Source: CAZAFL01 sp964484465 (GTDB lineage: Bacteria; Bacteroidota; Ignavibacteria; UBA10030; SZUA-254). Taken from it: DNA of 64,000 nt. The translations under genes and the position numbers were made by a program. Positions within the stretch are counted from its first letter, which is position 1. Each line of letters opens with the position of its first letter. Of the stretch, positions 41,267 to 50,300 are shown in pieces. Under the pieces are notes generated by a model. That model made no database searches. It saw only the letters and a list, made by a program, of their open reading frames with translations, and was not told the DNA's origin. The stretch covers positions 96,183-160,182 of the forward strand of contig CAZAFL010000002.1 in assembly GCA_964484465.1 (NCBI GenBank), written 5' to 3'.

Positions 41267-42208
41267 TTACCGGGTTTTCATCTTTTCCCATTCTCTCAAG
41301 ATCAGACCGTACCTCAACCCTCGCTCGCTCACCAGCAATGATTGAAACCCAAAGAGTTTCATCGATTCAGCGAGAATAAGAACTCCGGCAGAAAGAATGT
41401 CTTCTCTTCCCGATGTCGTATTGGAAAGAGACCCCACTTCATTCGAAGCCATTAAACTTAATTTATGTGACCAGTCGACAACACGTTGTCGGCTGAACTT
41501 ATAACCGCTCACCTTACGAATATCAAACTCCGCAAGTTGTTGATCGAGGCACGAGAGAGTTGTGACAGTCCCTGCTACGCCAATCAACTCATAGTCTCCA
41601 AAGCCAGGGTTGGATACCTGGGATAATTCTTCAAGGATGAACGAAACAGCGCTGTCAAGTTCTGTGGGGCGGGGGGGGTCGTGTTTGAAATAGCGTTCCT
41701 TCAGCCGAACAGCTCCCAGTTGAAGGCTGAAACGATGTAGTCCGTGAATACCATTATGTCCTCCGGGCACTGGAAATGACATTTCTGTGCTTCCCCCGCC
41801 GATATCGATGACAGCCGTATTTCGCGAAATGTCTGGAAACCCGCTTAAGGCTCCCCGGTATGTCCACAATGCCTCATCGTCCCCGTTAATAATCTCAATA
41901 TCAATCGTTGTTTCCTGTTTGATGAAGGAAATGAACTCGTTCTTATTCGACGCATCACGCAATGCACTTGTAGCACACGCAATTGTTGTCGACGAGCCAA
42001 GTTTTTCTGAAATACCCAGATATTCCCTGATAATTTCGTTTGCGTTTACAAACGCCTGGCGGTTAATTCTTTTTCTCTCATCTACGTTTTTGCCAAGTCT
42101 GGGCAAGCGTTGCTCTTGTGCGACCGTATTTATAACACCGTCTTCATCGATGTCTGCGACAAGCAAAAGGATTGTATTGGTCCCGATATCAATGGCCGAG
42201 AATCGCAT
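41267..42208 (-). CDS. Ppx/GppA family exopolyphosphatase / guanosine pentaphosphate phosphatase
   Basis: 313 residues, the short Ppx form without the C-terminal HD-like domain of E. coli Ppx. ASKHA fold: phosphate-1 FSAIDIGTNTILLLVADI at the N-terminus and phosphate-2 VIDIGGGSTEMSF near residue 140, plus the catalytic Glu region. It would hydrolyse polyphosphate or pppGpp. It follows prmA with no gap, so both come from one transcript. Which substrate dominates cannot be told from sequence. Confidence 0.9.
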   Translation of the reverse strand: MRFSAIDIGTNTILLLVADIDEDGVINTVAQEQRLPRLGKNVDERKRINRQAFVNANEIIREYLGISEKLGSSTTIACATSALRDASNKNEFISFIKQETTIDIEIINGDDEALWTYRGALSGFPDISRNTAVIDIGGGSTEMSFPVPGGHNGIHGLHRFSLQLGAVRLKERYFKHDPPRPTELDSAVSFILEELSQVSNPGFGDYELIGVAGTVTTLSCLDQQLAEFDIRKVSGYKFSRQRVVDWSHKLSLMASNEVGSLSNTTSGREDILSAGVLILAESMKLFGFQSLLVSERGLRYGLILREWEKMKTR

Positions 42209-43060
42209 TCAGTTCTTCTTTGCGGCGAATGCTATCCATTCATTCTCGGTTCGGTGCTCAAGGGTTTTGAAGCTATGCATATGCAGATGGTTTATCATAG
42301 TTTCTCTGTCCGACTGAAGTAATCCCGAGAGAAGAAGAATCCCATCGGGGCGAAGGTGATTCCGGAATTCAGGCAGAAGTTCCACGATTGTGTTGAGCGT
42401 GAGGTTTGCGGTGATAATATCGAAAGAAGTCTGTGACAGGTGTGAGAGTGATTGACCTGAAATGCTCACTTTCTCCTGGACCAGGTTTGCCAGAGCATTT
42501 TCCCTGGCGTTCTCAATCGACCACTCATCAATATCGATTCCAACGGCTTTGTTTGCACCGAGTTTGACTGAGGCGATAGCAAGAATACCGGTTCCGGTTC
42601 CCACGTCGAGTACCGAACACCCGCTGGTGATATACTTTTCCAGCAATTGTAATGTCAGACGGGTTGTTTCGTGATACCCCGTACCGAATGACATTTTCGG
42701 GTCGATCGTAATGATGATTTTTTCCCCGTCCTTCTTGTATTCAGACCAGGAGGGTTTGATAACGATTTTCGTTCCGATCTCAATAGGCTGGAGAGAGCGT
42801 TCCCATCGTTCGTTCCAGTTTTCTTCAATGATTTCCTTGAAGGAAACCTGAGCGTTTGCCGAAATGGTATGGAGAATGGTTTTGAGTTTATTCTTTAGTA
42901 TCCCGTATTTTTTCTCGTTCCAATGATGTTTCTCGATATAACAGAGCAAAGAAGAATCCGTTTCCTGGAATCCTTCACATCCTAATTCCGTCATTGTCGG
43001 GATCAGATTCTCCTGCTGATGTGGTTGCGCGGTGATGGAGATCTCGAGGTATGTCTTCAT
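42209..43060 (-). CDS. prmA: Ribosomal protein L11 methyltransferase
   Basis: SAM-dependent methylase of ribosomal protein L11. 283 residues: N-terminal substrate domain (1-110), then the Rossmann methylase domain with VLDVGTGTGILAIASVKLGA (SAM), VGIDIDEWSIENARENA and ITANLTLNTIVELL. KPSWSEYKK and IDPKMSFGTGYHETTRL are PrmA signatures. Middle gene of a three-gene reverse operon: 19 bases after the M28 peptidase and directly abutting ppx/gppA. Confidence 0.93.
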   Translation of the reverse strand: MKTYLEISITAQPHQQENLIPTMTELGCEGFQETDSSLLCYIEKHHWNEKKYGILKNKLKTILHTISANAQVSFKEIIEENWNERWERSLQPIEIGTKIVIKPSWSEYKKDGEKIIITIDPKMSFGTGYHETTRLTLQLLEKYITSGCSVLDVGTGTGILAIASVKLGANKAVGIDIDEWSIENARENALANLVQEKVSISGQSLSHLSQTSFDIITANLTLNTIVELLPEFRNHLRPDGILLLSGLLQSDRETMINHLHMHSFKTLEHRTENEWIAFAAKKN

Positions 43061-43079
43061 TCCTCTCTGAGGAAATTAC

Positions 43080-44036
43080 CTACGGAGAGTAGTTGTAGAT
43101 GACATGGAGCAGAACTCTTCCCACTGCGCCAAGGCTTTCCGCACTGCATTTATCGGGTGTATCTTCAGTTGTATGCCAGTATTTGTTGCTTGCATCGGGA
43201 TAATGGAAATCGATTAAATCAATTGTTTTGATGCCTGCTTCGTTCAGTGGAATGTGATCGTCCAGGGCGTATTGCAACTGTGTAGAAAATTGTGGTATGC
43301 CGAGATCTCTCGCAGTCGACCAGACCAAGTTCACGATATCAGGAGCTGCCTTAACGGAATTTTCCTCCCGTTCGATGTCGAGCTCTTTGTCGCCAACCAT
43401 ATCGAGGAGAATGCCGAATGCCGGGGCATATCCGGGCGGCTGGTGCTGGGCAAAATAGCGGGCGCCAAGGAAATAATTTTTTGTGTCGGCTTCTTTACCG
43501 TAATCTTCGCCATCGACAAAAAGAATGTCGACGCCCGCAGCGGGAGGGGAGGCCTTAATCTGGCGTGACATTTCCATGAGAATAGCTACCCCGCTCGCCC
43601 CGTCGTTGGCGCCGAGGATTGGTTGATTACGTTTTTTCGAATCTTTTTCCTGATCCGCACGCGGCCGTGTATCCCAGTGCGCCAGCAATAATATTCGCGT
43701 TGTTGCCTGCAGGTTAAATGAGGCTATAATGTTTGTAAGATTGAACGTTTGACCTTCATATCCTTTTATCGTAAAAGGCTGGAGATTGACAGCGTCCGTA
43801 TTTTTTTGCATTTCCCTTTGTAAATATTCGAGACACTTTTGGTGGCCGCTCGAGCCGGGGTTCCGCGGACCAAAATCTGTCTGGGCGGTCAGGTATGAGA
43901 ATGCGCTATCTTCATTGAATGAAGGAACGTTCGGTGGAGCCTTTTCCATTTTCTGAACCTGAGGCGGTTTCGGCTGTTCTTTAGCGCACGCCGCGATAAG
44001 AATCAAAAGACTGAAAACAAGTATTTTTTGTGCCAT
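43080..44036 (-). CDS. M28-family zinc peptidase / glutaminyl-peptide cyclotransferase-like lipoprotein
   Basis: 318 residues with a lipoprotein signal (MAQKILVFSLLILIAAC, lipobox IAAC, Cys17). The M28 domain carries metal ligands in LLAHWDTRP, LGANDGASGVA, FVDGEDYG, LLDMVGD and WHTTEDTPD. The LGANDGASG and DGEDYG motifs are closer to glutaminyl cyclases than to classical aminopeptidases, so it may form N-terminal pyroglutamate on exported proteins. It leads the reverse operon with prmA and ppx and has its own promoter. Confidence 0.88.
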   Translation of the reverse strand: MAQKILVFSLLILIAACAKEQPKPPQVQKMEKAPPNVPSFNEDSAFSYLTAQTDFGPRNPGSSGHQKCLEYLQREMQKNTDAVNLQPFTIKGYEGQTFNLTNIIASFNLQATTRILLLAHWDTRPRADQEKDSKKRNQPILGANDGASGVAILMEMSRQIKASPPAAGVDILFVDGEDYGKEADTKNYFLGARYFAQHQPPGYAPAFGILLDMVGDKELDIEREENSVKAAPDIVNLVWSTARDLGIPQFSTQLQYALDDHIPLNEAGIKTIDLIDFHYPDASNKYWHTTEDTPDKCSAESLGAVGRVLLHVIYNYSP

Positions 44037-44064
44037 GGAAGCCTTATTGAAAGAGTAAACTCCA

Positions 44065-44095
44065 AAAATCTAATAAAATCTTGAGTGAATCGCAA
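44065..44095 (-). promoter_or_regulatory. Promoter of the M28-prmA-ppx operon
   Basis: On the minus strand: TTG (44095-44093), 20 bases, TAGATTTT (44072-44065). Predicted leader about 20-25 bases. Confidence 0.62.
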
Positions 44096-44108
44096 TGACA
44101 ATGCAATA

Positions 44109-44130
44109 TTTGTGACAGTTGGTTCACAAA
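44109..44130. promoter_or_regulatory. Crp/Fnr-like operator in the divergent intergenic region
   Basis: TTTGTGA (44109-44115) and TCACAAA (44124-44130) are exact inverted copies separated by 8 bases: TGTGA-N8-TCACA. The Crp consensus has N6. Its centre lies about 60 bp upstream of the predicted start of the reverse operon, a classical activator position. Confidence 0.45.
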
Positions 44131-44408
44131 ATGAAATATACATGTTGGCAAAGCTTCAGCCGAGGGCGATGAAAAGATGTTACCGGTGTGGGATGGAACC
44201 AATATTACAAGTTTGAATGATCGAAACCCAGGCAGCAGCGTACTGTTACCCCGTCATCTGAGGAGCGCTACAGAAGGGAATCGATCCTGGATTGCTGAAG
44301 GCAGTGGTGGAATCCCGTTCTGGATGTTTTAAGAGAAAGTGAAACCTTTTTCAGGGAATTTCGTCTAAATGGACAAGTGACGGGTTCCCCAATCCAAAGG
44401 AGTCGAGC
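44131..44408. other. Non-coding stretch with a possible degenerate dispersed repeat
   Basis: No credible coding frame in either strand. Bases 44249-44273 (CCCCGTCATCTGAGGAGCGC and on) resemble the CGTCATTCTGAGGAGCG-type intergenic element that recurs in many draft genomes. The rest, to about 44340, repeats the GATCCTGGATTG / ATCCCGTTCTGGATG theme loosely. No promoter of the TTG-N20-TA type was found for the DUF4097 gene; AAAGGAG (44396-44402) is its ribosome binding site. Confidence 0.45.
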
Positions 44409-45365
44409 ATGAAAACCACGAGTCTTGCCACGAAATTAGTGATTCTTGTCCTTTTCGCTCTTGCGTTCGGAGCGACAATGATCGCTCTTTCAGTCAAACA
44501 TCCTCAGTATTCTTACGACGATGGTCATTCCTGGGATTCTGGTAAGAAATTTGAAAAAAAGTATTCCATACAGCCTGGAGGACTGCTTATTCTGGATGCT
44601 GATGTCGGTGACATAACCATTAATGGCGGCGACAAAGACGAACTGAGCGCGGTGGTTACAGCCCGCGGTTCCGAGAACCACCTTGAGAAATATCATGTAA
44701 GCTTTGACCAGGACGGGAACACTGTGCGCATTAAAGGGGAACATGAAAGAAAATTCTTCCATTTTTTTGACGGCGGCTCATTTGATGTGCATTATGAAAT
44801 CCAGCTTCCGAAGAACTTTAACCTTGAACTGCAGACCTCCGGCGGTAATCTCGAAGTGTTTAATGTCGACGGCAATATTAAGGGGGAAACATCAGGCGGA
44901 GACGTCAAAGTTGAGGATGTGTCTGGCACCGTCAAGCTTTCCACCTCCGGCGGCAATGTAACATTGGACAATTCGAAGGGTGATTTGGCACTCGAAACAT
45001 CGGGCGGCGATATCAAAGGTAGCGGTTTGAGCGGCACCATCGACCTCCAGACCTCAGGCGGCAACATTGTTATCAAGAATAGTGACGGCAAGCTAAGCGC
45101 TTCAACGTCAGGCGGTGATATCCGGGTTGATCTGAAAGACAATAAGGGTATCAATCTTTCTACCTCCGGCGGCAGTATCACTGTACGACTTCCCCGGTCG
45201 GTTTCTGCTGAAGTCGATGCCTCTACAACAGGCGGAGATGTGAGCTGCGATTTTCCGTTCCAGGGTAGAATCAAGGATGGTTCGATGCGTGGAAAAATCA
45301 ACGGCGGAGGAAATTTGATTCAGGCCGAAACTTCGGGAGGAGACATCATTATCAATTCGGATTAA
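44409..45365 (+). CDS. DUF4097-family exported beta-repeat protein
   Basis: 318 residues. N-terminal signal/anchor helix (about 8-29, LVILVLFALAFGATMIALSV), then a beta-helix-like body with a repeated motif: TSGGN/D every 18-22 residues (LQTSGGNLEV, ETSGGDVKV, STSGGNVTL, ETSGGDIKG, QTSGGNIVI, STSGGDIRV, STSGGSITV, TTGGDVSC). DUF4097 repeats are widespread surface or anti-sigma-linked proteins of unknown function. A strong terminator follows the gene. Confidence 0.87.
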   Translation: MKTTSLATKLVILVLFALAFGATMIALSVKHPQYSYDDGHSWDSGKKFEKKYSIQPGGLLILDADVGDITINGGDKDELSAVVTARGSENHLEKYHVSFDQDGNTVRIKGEHERKFFHFFDGGSFDVHYEIQLPKNFNLELQTSGGNLEVFNVDGNIKGETSGGDVKVEDVSGTVKLSTSGGNVTLDNSKGDLALETSGGDIKGSGLSGTIDLQTSGGNIVIKNSDGKLSASTSGGDIRVDLKDNKGINLSTSGGSITVRLPRSVSAEVDASTTGGDVSCDFPFQGRIKDGSMRGKINGGGNLIQAETSGGDIIINSD

Positions 45366-45405
45366 AATATTTGGCGTTGGTGGATTGGGTAAAACGCCAT
45401 AGAGG

Positions 45406-45436
45406 TCCGTCCGGAGAATATCCGGACGGATTTTTT
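45406..45436 (+). terminator. Intrinsic terminator after the DUF4097 gene
   Basis: TCCGTCCGGA (45406-45415) pairs perfectly with TCCGGACGGA (45421-45430), loop 5 bases, then TTTTTT. The U-tract reaches the stop codon of the convergent dacB gene at 45435-45437. Confidence 0.95.
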
Positions 45437-46910
45437 ATTTTTGTGAACCATGCCTGAATATCACAAGTTGTTCCATAATCTTATTTTGCATCTCTCTCAG
45501 ATAAGGAACCTTTCCGGGGAGATGATTTGCAAGAATACTGAAGGCGATTGTCTGGTGGTTTGCAGTTATGACATATCCTGATAAAGAACTTACTCCGGTG
45601 AGCGTTCCCGTCTTCGCATGCACTTTGCCCATTGCCCGGGTTCCAGCCATTTGATTCAGCAGTGTCCCGTCTATACCGGAAACAGGCAGACTCTCAAAAA
45701 ATCTTTTGAATGTCGTTTTATTCTCAAATTCCTTTTTCATAAGCTGGACAATGTCGTTCGGTGATATCTCATTGTACCATGAAACGCCGGAACCGTCCGC
45801 AAGAAAGACATTTGCCGTATCGATACCAATACCCGACAAATATTGTTTAACCAGCAGAATACCGTCTGAAAACGAACCGGGCTGCCGTGTGCGTTCGGAT
45901 GCAAGAGTTCTAAGAAGGTTTTCCGCCCCAAGGTTGTCGCTTTCCTTGTTGATTCGGAAGATAACCGAATCAAGAGGATGAGAATATTCTGCAGCCAGCA
46001 TTCTGCTCCGCGTGACGCCGATGCTGAGTATTCCACGAACATCCACGCCTGCGCTCAATAATCTTTCTTTCAGGAGGTTCAGCATGTACATCGCAGGGTT
46101 TCTGACGCTGAATGTATATTTTTGCGTCCCATCCGTTTGGGATATTCTTCCACGAATGGTAATGGAGTTCTCTTCTCTTATTCGCATGACATCTAAGAAC
46201 GGGATTGATGTGTCGGAAGATGTCGAACCGAAATTATTTACATGGACATAGGTTGTAGGCGGTTCGAGCTCTATTCCAAGAGGCATCCCGGAAATTTGCC
46301 CGGGTGTTATGCTGATATGAATCGAGTTATGATTTACTGTAAGGGGTGAAAGAAAAGGTTCATCGGGATCCGGCTCGTCATCCCACATCCAGCCGTTGCC
46401 CCAGGCAACGCTGTCAAAATAGGAAATGTCCCCGACAAGGTTGCCGTCGATAGTTCGAATACCCGAACGGTATACCGCGCGGCACATCGAATCGATATCT
46501 GCTGTACTCAGAAGTGGATCACCGCGACCTTGTATATAAAGATTTCCTTTGAGTGTTCCTTTCTCGATGAGCGAATCCACAAAAATTCTTGTCGTAAATC
46601 GAAAATTGTTGTCGAGTTGATGCAACGCCGCTGCAGTTGTGAGGAGTTTGATGTTTGAGCCCGGATGAAACAGTTTCCTGCTGTTTTTTTCATACAGGAT
46701 TCGGTTCTTTTCAAGAAGAAGAATCTTTATCCCGACGAAACAGCGGGATAGCGTTGAATCCCTGAGTATCCTGTCAATTGTTGACTGAAGTTGTGCGAGA
46801 GATCTAATGTCTGAATGTTTTGAAATCCTGGGCTGGGTTTCTGCGGCAAGGAGGCAGCATGCTACGAGAAGGCTGATGATAATTCCCGAAATAATTGTTT
46901 TTGTTTTCAT
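45435..46910 (-). CDS. dacB: D-alanyl-D-alanine carboxypeptidase/endopeptidase, PBP4 type (peptidase S13)
   Basis: Periplasmic low-molecular-mass penicillin-binding protein that trims and cleaves peptidoglycan cross-links. 491 residues from ATG 46910; a further in-frame ATG at 46955 would put extra residues before the signal peptide (MKTKTIISGIIISLLVACCL). Active-site motifs are all present: Ser85-x2-Lys88 (PGSNIKLLT), Ser-x-Asn in ESDNLGAENLLRT, and KTG in HAKTGTLTGVSS. The large insert between the first two motifs is typical of PBP4. Convergent with the DUF4097 gene and divergent from secA. Confidence 0.92.
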   Translation of the reverse strand: MKTKTIISGIIISLLVACCLLAAETQPRISKHSDIRSLAQLQSTIDRILRDSTLSRCFVGIKILLLEKNRILYEKNSRKLFHPGSNIKLLTTAAALHQLDNNFRFTTRIFVDSLIEKGTLKGNLYIQGRGDPLLSTADIDSMCRAVYRSGIRTIDGNLVGDISYFDSVAWGNGWMWDDEPDPDEPFLSPLTVNHNSIHISITPGQISGMPLGIELEPPTTYVHVNNFGSTSSDTSIPFLDVMRIREENSITIRGRISQTDGTQKYTFSVRNPAMYMLNLLKERLLSAGVDVRGILSIGVTRSRMLAAEYSHPLDSVIFRINKESDNLGAENLLRTLASERTRQPGSFSDGILLVKQYLSGIGIDTANVFLADGSGVSWYNEISPNDIVQLMKKEFENKTTFKRFFESLPVSGIDGTLLNQMAGTRAMGKVHAKTGTLTGVSSLSGYVITANHQTIAFSILANHLPGKVPYLREMQNKIMEQLVIFRHGSQK

Positions 46911-47006
46911 CCTCAGGACATTGATTGTGACTGCACTGCAATAATTTGCAATCATATTTTACGGAAAAATAATTCAAATGCAAGAACTTTTACTGCTACG
47001 GAATGG

Positions 47007-47038
47007 TTTGACTAAGTAGCGAAAAATAGTTAGATTTG
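47007..47038 (+). promoter_or_regulatory. Consensus Bacteroidetes-type promoter for secA
   Basis: TTTG (47007-47010), 20 bases, TAGATTTG (47031-47038): exact match to both consensus halves. Predicted start near 47044, leader about 33 bases. Confidence 0.85.
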
Positions 47039-47076
47039 ATTCAGTTTTGAGTGATTAACGACTAAAAACGAAGCCC

Positions 47077-50000
47077 ATGCTCAAATTTTTATCGAAAATT
47101 TTCCCAAGCAAATCGGAAAAGGATGTACGTCGCATTATTCCGATTGTCGAGGAGATCAACCGACATTTTGAAGAATTTCAGAGACTCACTGATGATGAAT
47201 TACGGGGAAAAACTATCGAGTTTCGTCAGCGTATCAGGGAAGCAGTGCAGGGAACTGAAAATGAAATTGCTGCGCTGAAAGAACAATTGACAGGCAAAGA
47301 GACTCTTTCGCTTGATGAACGGGAAGGTATCTACTCACAAATTGAAGAGCTGAAGGGGACATTGTATGAGCTCACTCAGCAGGCACTGACGGAGATTTTA
47401 CCTGAAGCTTTTGCTGCTGTGAAGGAAGCCTGTCGCCGCCTGGAGGGACAGTCGTGGGAGGTGACCGGGCATAAGATTGTATGGGACATGGTTCCGTTCG
47501 ACGTGCAATTGATCGGTGCTATTGTTATGCATGAAGGAAAAATTGCGGAGATGGCTACGGGCGAAGGAAAAACTCTGGTTGCGACCATGCCGTTATACCT
47601 GAATGCTCTGCCCGGTCGCGGAGTCCATCTTGTTACCGTAAACGATTACCTCGCTTTGCGTGACAGCGAGTGGATGGGTAAAGTATACGAATTCCTCGGC
47701 CTGACTGTTGGTTGTATCCAGGCGCACATGGATCCCACACAGCGCAGGAAACAATACGCGTGCGACATTACATACGGCACGAATAATGAATTCGGTTTCG
47801 ATTACCTTCGTGACAACATGGTGATCTCATCGGAAGATCTGGTTCATAGAGAGTTTTATTATGCCATCGTCGACGAAGTCGATTCGGTGCTTATCGATGA
47901 GGCAAGAACTCCACTGATCATCAGCGGACCGGTTCACAGTGAAGAGCATAAGTTTGCCGAAATGAAACCGCGCGTCGAGAGGCTTGTGAACGCCCAGAAA
48001 AACTTTGTCACGAAAATTGTCGCGGAAGCAGAACGCTATCTCACCGAAGGGAAAGAGGAGGAGGCGGGTGTTCAAATCCTTCGTGCATACCGCGGTCTGC
48101 CGAAGCACAGCCGTCTCACGAAAGTATTATCAGAACCCGCAAATAAAAAACTCATGCAGCAGACAGAAATTGAATATTTACGGGAACAGTCCCGCCGGAT
48201 GCATGAGATCGATGATGAATTGTATTACGCAATCGATGAGCGCGACCATTCAATCAATTTGTCGGAGAAAGGGAGAGAACTTCTTGCAGGCAGTTCGAAC
48301 GATAAGGATTTCTTCATCCTTCCCGATGTTGGAACTGAAATTGCTCTTATCGAAAGTGATCCGGCACTACCTCCTCAACAGAAACAACAGAAGAAAGATG
48401 AGCTAAATCTGCTGTATGCTGAAAAGAGCGATAGAATTCATACGGTGACACAACTTCTTCGTGCCTATTCGCTGTACGAGAAAGATGATGAATACGTTGT
48501 TTCTGACGATGGAAAGGTAATGATTGTCGATGAATTTACCGGGAGGTTGTTGCCGGGGCGGCGCTACTCAGATGGTTTACACCAGGCAATTGAAGCCAAA
48601 GAGGGTGTGAAGGTTGAACGGGATATGCAAACGCTCGCAACGATTACGCTGCAGAATTATTTTCGCCTGTATAAGAAACTGGCGGGTATGACCGGTACCG
48701 CCGAGACTGAAGCGTCGGAATTTTTTGATATTTATAAGCTCGACGTCGTGGTTATTCCGACAAACAAAGAAATGATCCGTGAAGACCGCGATGACGTCAT
48801 TTATAAAACGAAGCGAGAGAAATATAACGCTGTCATCCAGGAAATCGAAGGCATGCGGAAAATCAACCGCCCGGTACTTGTAGGTACGACAAGTGTCGAA
48901 GTGTCTGAAACTCTCAGCCGCATGCTGAAGCGCGCCGGTATCACACATAATGTCCTCAACGCAAAACAACACCAGCGCGAATCGGAAATCGTCACGCACG
49001 CAGGATTACCTGGAGCCGTAACGATTGCGACAAACATGGCAGGCAGAGGAACTGATATTAAACTGGGCCCCGGTATTGCGCAGGCAGGAGGCCTTCATAT
49101 CATAGGGACAGAGCGTCATGAAGCGAGACGGATCGACCGCCAGTTGCGCGGAAGGTCGGGACGTCAGGGTGATCCCGGTTCATCACAGTTTTACCTTTCG
49201 CTCGAAGATGACCTCATGCGCCTGTTCGGCAGCGATCGTATCGCAGGGATTATGGAACGTCTCGGGTTGAAAGAGGGAGATGTTATTCAACATCCGATGA
49301 TCACAAGCTCCGTGAGCCGCGCGCAGAAAAAAGTGGAGGAAAACAATTTTGCGATCCGCAAGCGACTGCTGGAATACGATAACGTTATGAACCAGCAGCG
49401 TGAAGTCATTTATTCCCGGCGCCGCCACGCGCTCCTCGGAGAGAGGTTGCGCGAAGATATTTTGGAAATGCTCGACGAATCAATTAGCAAGCTCGTCGAC
49501 AAATATTATGAAGGCGGCGAGATTGAGCTACTGAAAGAGGCCCTCAGAACAAATCTTCTTGTTGATGTAACCATTACGCCAGACCAGTGGCAAAAAAGTG
49601 GTAAAGATGGACTACATCAAATGTTATTTCAGGTGGCGGTTGATTTTTACAAACGCAAGGAAGAGCGGATCGGAGCTGAAGAACTATCAATGATGGAAAA
49701 AATGGTTTCGCTTCAGGTGATTGATGAAAAATGGAGAGACCACCTTCGTGAAATGGATGACTTGAAGGAAGGAATTCATTTGCGCGCGTATGGCCAAAAG
49801 GATCCGATTGTTGAATACAAGACGGAAGCCTTCAACATGTTTGTTGAACTGTTGGATATGGTAAGCACTGAGACGCTGAACCTCGTGTTCAAGCTGTTCC
49901 CCACACCTGCGCAGGCGGTACCGTTACGGCGACAGCCCAAAGTTTCACGACCTCAACAGGTGATGCTGACCCACGAGTCATCGCAAGGGATGGGCTTTCA

Positions 50001-50169
50001 GGGTAACCGTGAACCCATCAGCGGAGAGGAAGCAGGCGGACAGCAGACGGGAGCCCGTCAGTCGCAGGCCCCAAAGCCACAGCCGGTCCATGTTGGAGAA
50101 AAGGTTGGCCGTAATGACCTGTGTCCATGTGGCAGTGGGAAAAAATATAAGAATTGCCACGGGAGATGA
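47077..50169 (+). CDS. secA: Protein translocase ATPase SecA
   Basis: Drives preproteins through SecYEG. 1030 residues, longer than E. coli SecA (901) because of insertions typical of Bacteroidota-group SecA. Walker A is MATGEGKTL (about 159-167), the DEAD-like box is VDEVDSVLIDEARTPLI, and motif VI is QLRGRSGRQGDPGSSQFYLS. The C-terminus has a Gln/Pro-rich linker and the zinc-binding SecB/ribosome-contact motif NDLCPCGSGKKYKNCHG. Single-gene unit with a consensus promoter. Confidence 0.97.
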   Translation: MLKFLSKIFPSKSEKDVRRIIPIVEEINRHFEEFQRLTDDELRGKTIEFRQRIREAVQGTENEIAALKEQLTGKETLSLDEREGIYSQIEELKGTLYELTQQALTEILPEAFAAVKEACRRLEGQSWEVTGHKIVWDMVPFDVQLIGAIVMHEGKIAEMATGEGKTLVATMPLYLNALPGRGVHLVTVNDYLALRDSEWMGKVYEFLGLTVGCIQAHMDPTQRRKQYACDITYGTNNEFGFDYLRDNMVISSEDLVHREFYYAIVDEVDSVLIDEARTPLIISGPVHSEEHKFAEMKPRVERLVNAQKNFVTKIVAEAERYLTEGKEEEAGVQILRAYRGLPKHSRLTKVLSEPANKKLMQQTEIEYLREQSRRMHEIDDELYYAIDERDHSINLSEKGRELLAGSSNDKDFFILPDVGTEIALIESDPALPPQQKQQKKDELNLLYAEKSDRIHTVTQLLRAYSLYEKDDEYVVSDDGKVMIVDEFTGRLLPGRRYSDGLHQAIEAKEGVKVERDMQTLATITLQNYFRLYKKLAGMTGTAETEASEFFDIYKLDVVVIPTNKEMIREDRDDVIYKTKREKYNAVIQEIEGMRKINRPVLVGTTSVEVSETLSRMLKRAGITHNVLNAKQHQRESEIVTHAGLPGAVTIATNMAGRGTDIKLGPGIAQAGGLHIIGTERHEARRIDRQLRGRSGRQGDPGSSQFYLSLEDDLMRLFGSDRIAGIMERLGLKEGDVIQHPMITSSVSRAQKKVEENNFAIRKRLLEYDNVMNQQREVIYSRRRHALLGERLREDILEMLDESISKLVDKYYEGGEIELLKEALRTNLLVDVTITPDQWQKSGKDGLHQMLFQVAVDFYKRKEERIGAEELSMMEKMVSLQVIDEKWRDHLREMDDLKEGIHLRAYGQKDPIVEYKTEAFNMFVELLDMVSTETLNLVFKLFPTPAQAVPLRRQPKVSRPQQVMLTHESSQGMGFQGNREPISGEEAGGQQTGARQSQAPKPQPVHVGEKVGRNDLCPCGSGKKYKNCHGR

Positions 50170-50300
50170 GTCGCTCAAAATTTTGAGCTACTGTTAACTG
50201 GGTCGATTACTTCAAATATTTTTTCAAAATCATTCCTCATCAACGGATTACTTCACATTCTGTGAAGAGAAATTTCCATTCTATCATGCGAGGTGCTCAT

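Noticed and set aside
44169..44216. 15-codon frame MKRCYRCGMEPILQV with a CxxC motif
   Set aside because: Too short for a zinc ribbon, no ribosome binding site, and inside the repeat-like non-coding stretch.
34372..46986. Identical 14-mer TTCAAATGCAAGAA at 34372-34385 and 46973-46986, upstream of two minus-strand genes
   Set aside because: Several shared 14-mers are expected by chance in 64 kb; the second site does not give a well-spaced -10 element for dacB.
50173..50188. 16-bp perfect palindrome GCTCAAAATTTTGAGC just after secA
   Set aside because: A palindrome of this length is expected about once by chance in 64 kb of this composition, and it is not followed by a T-run.
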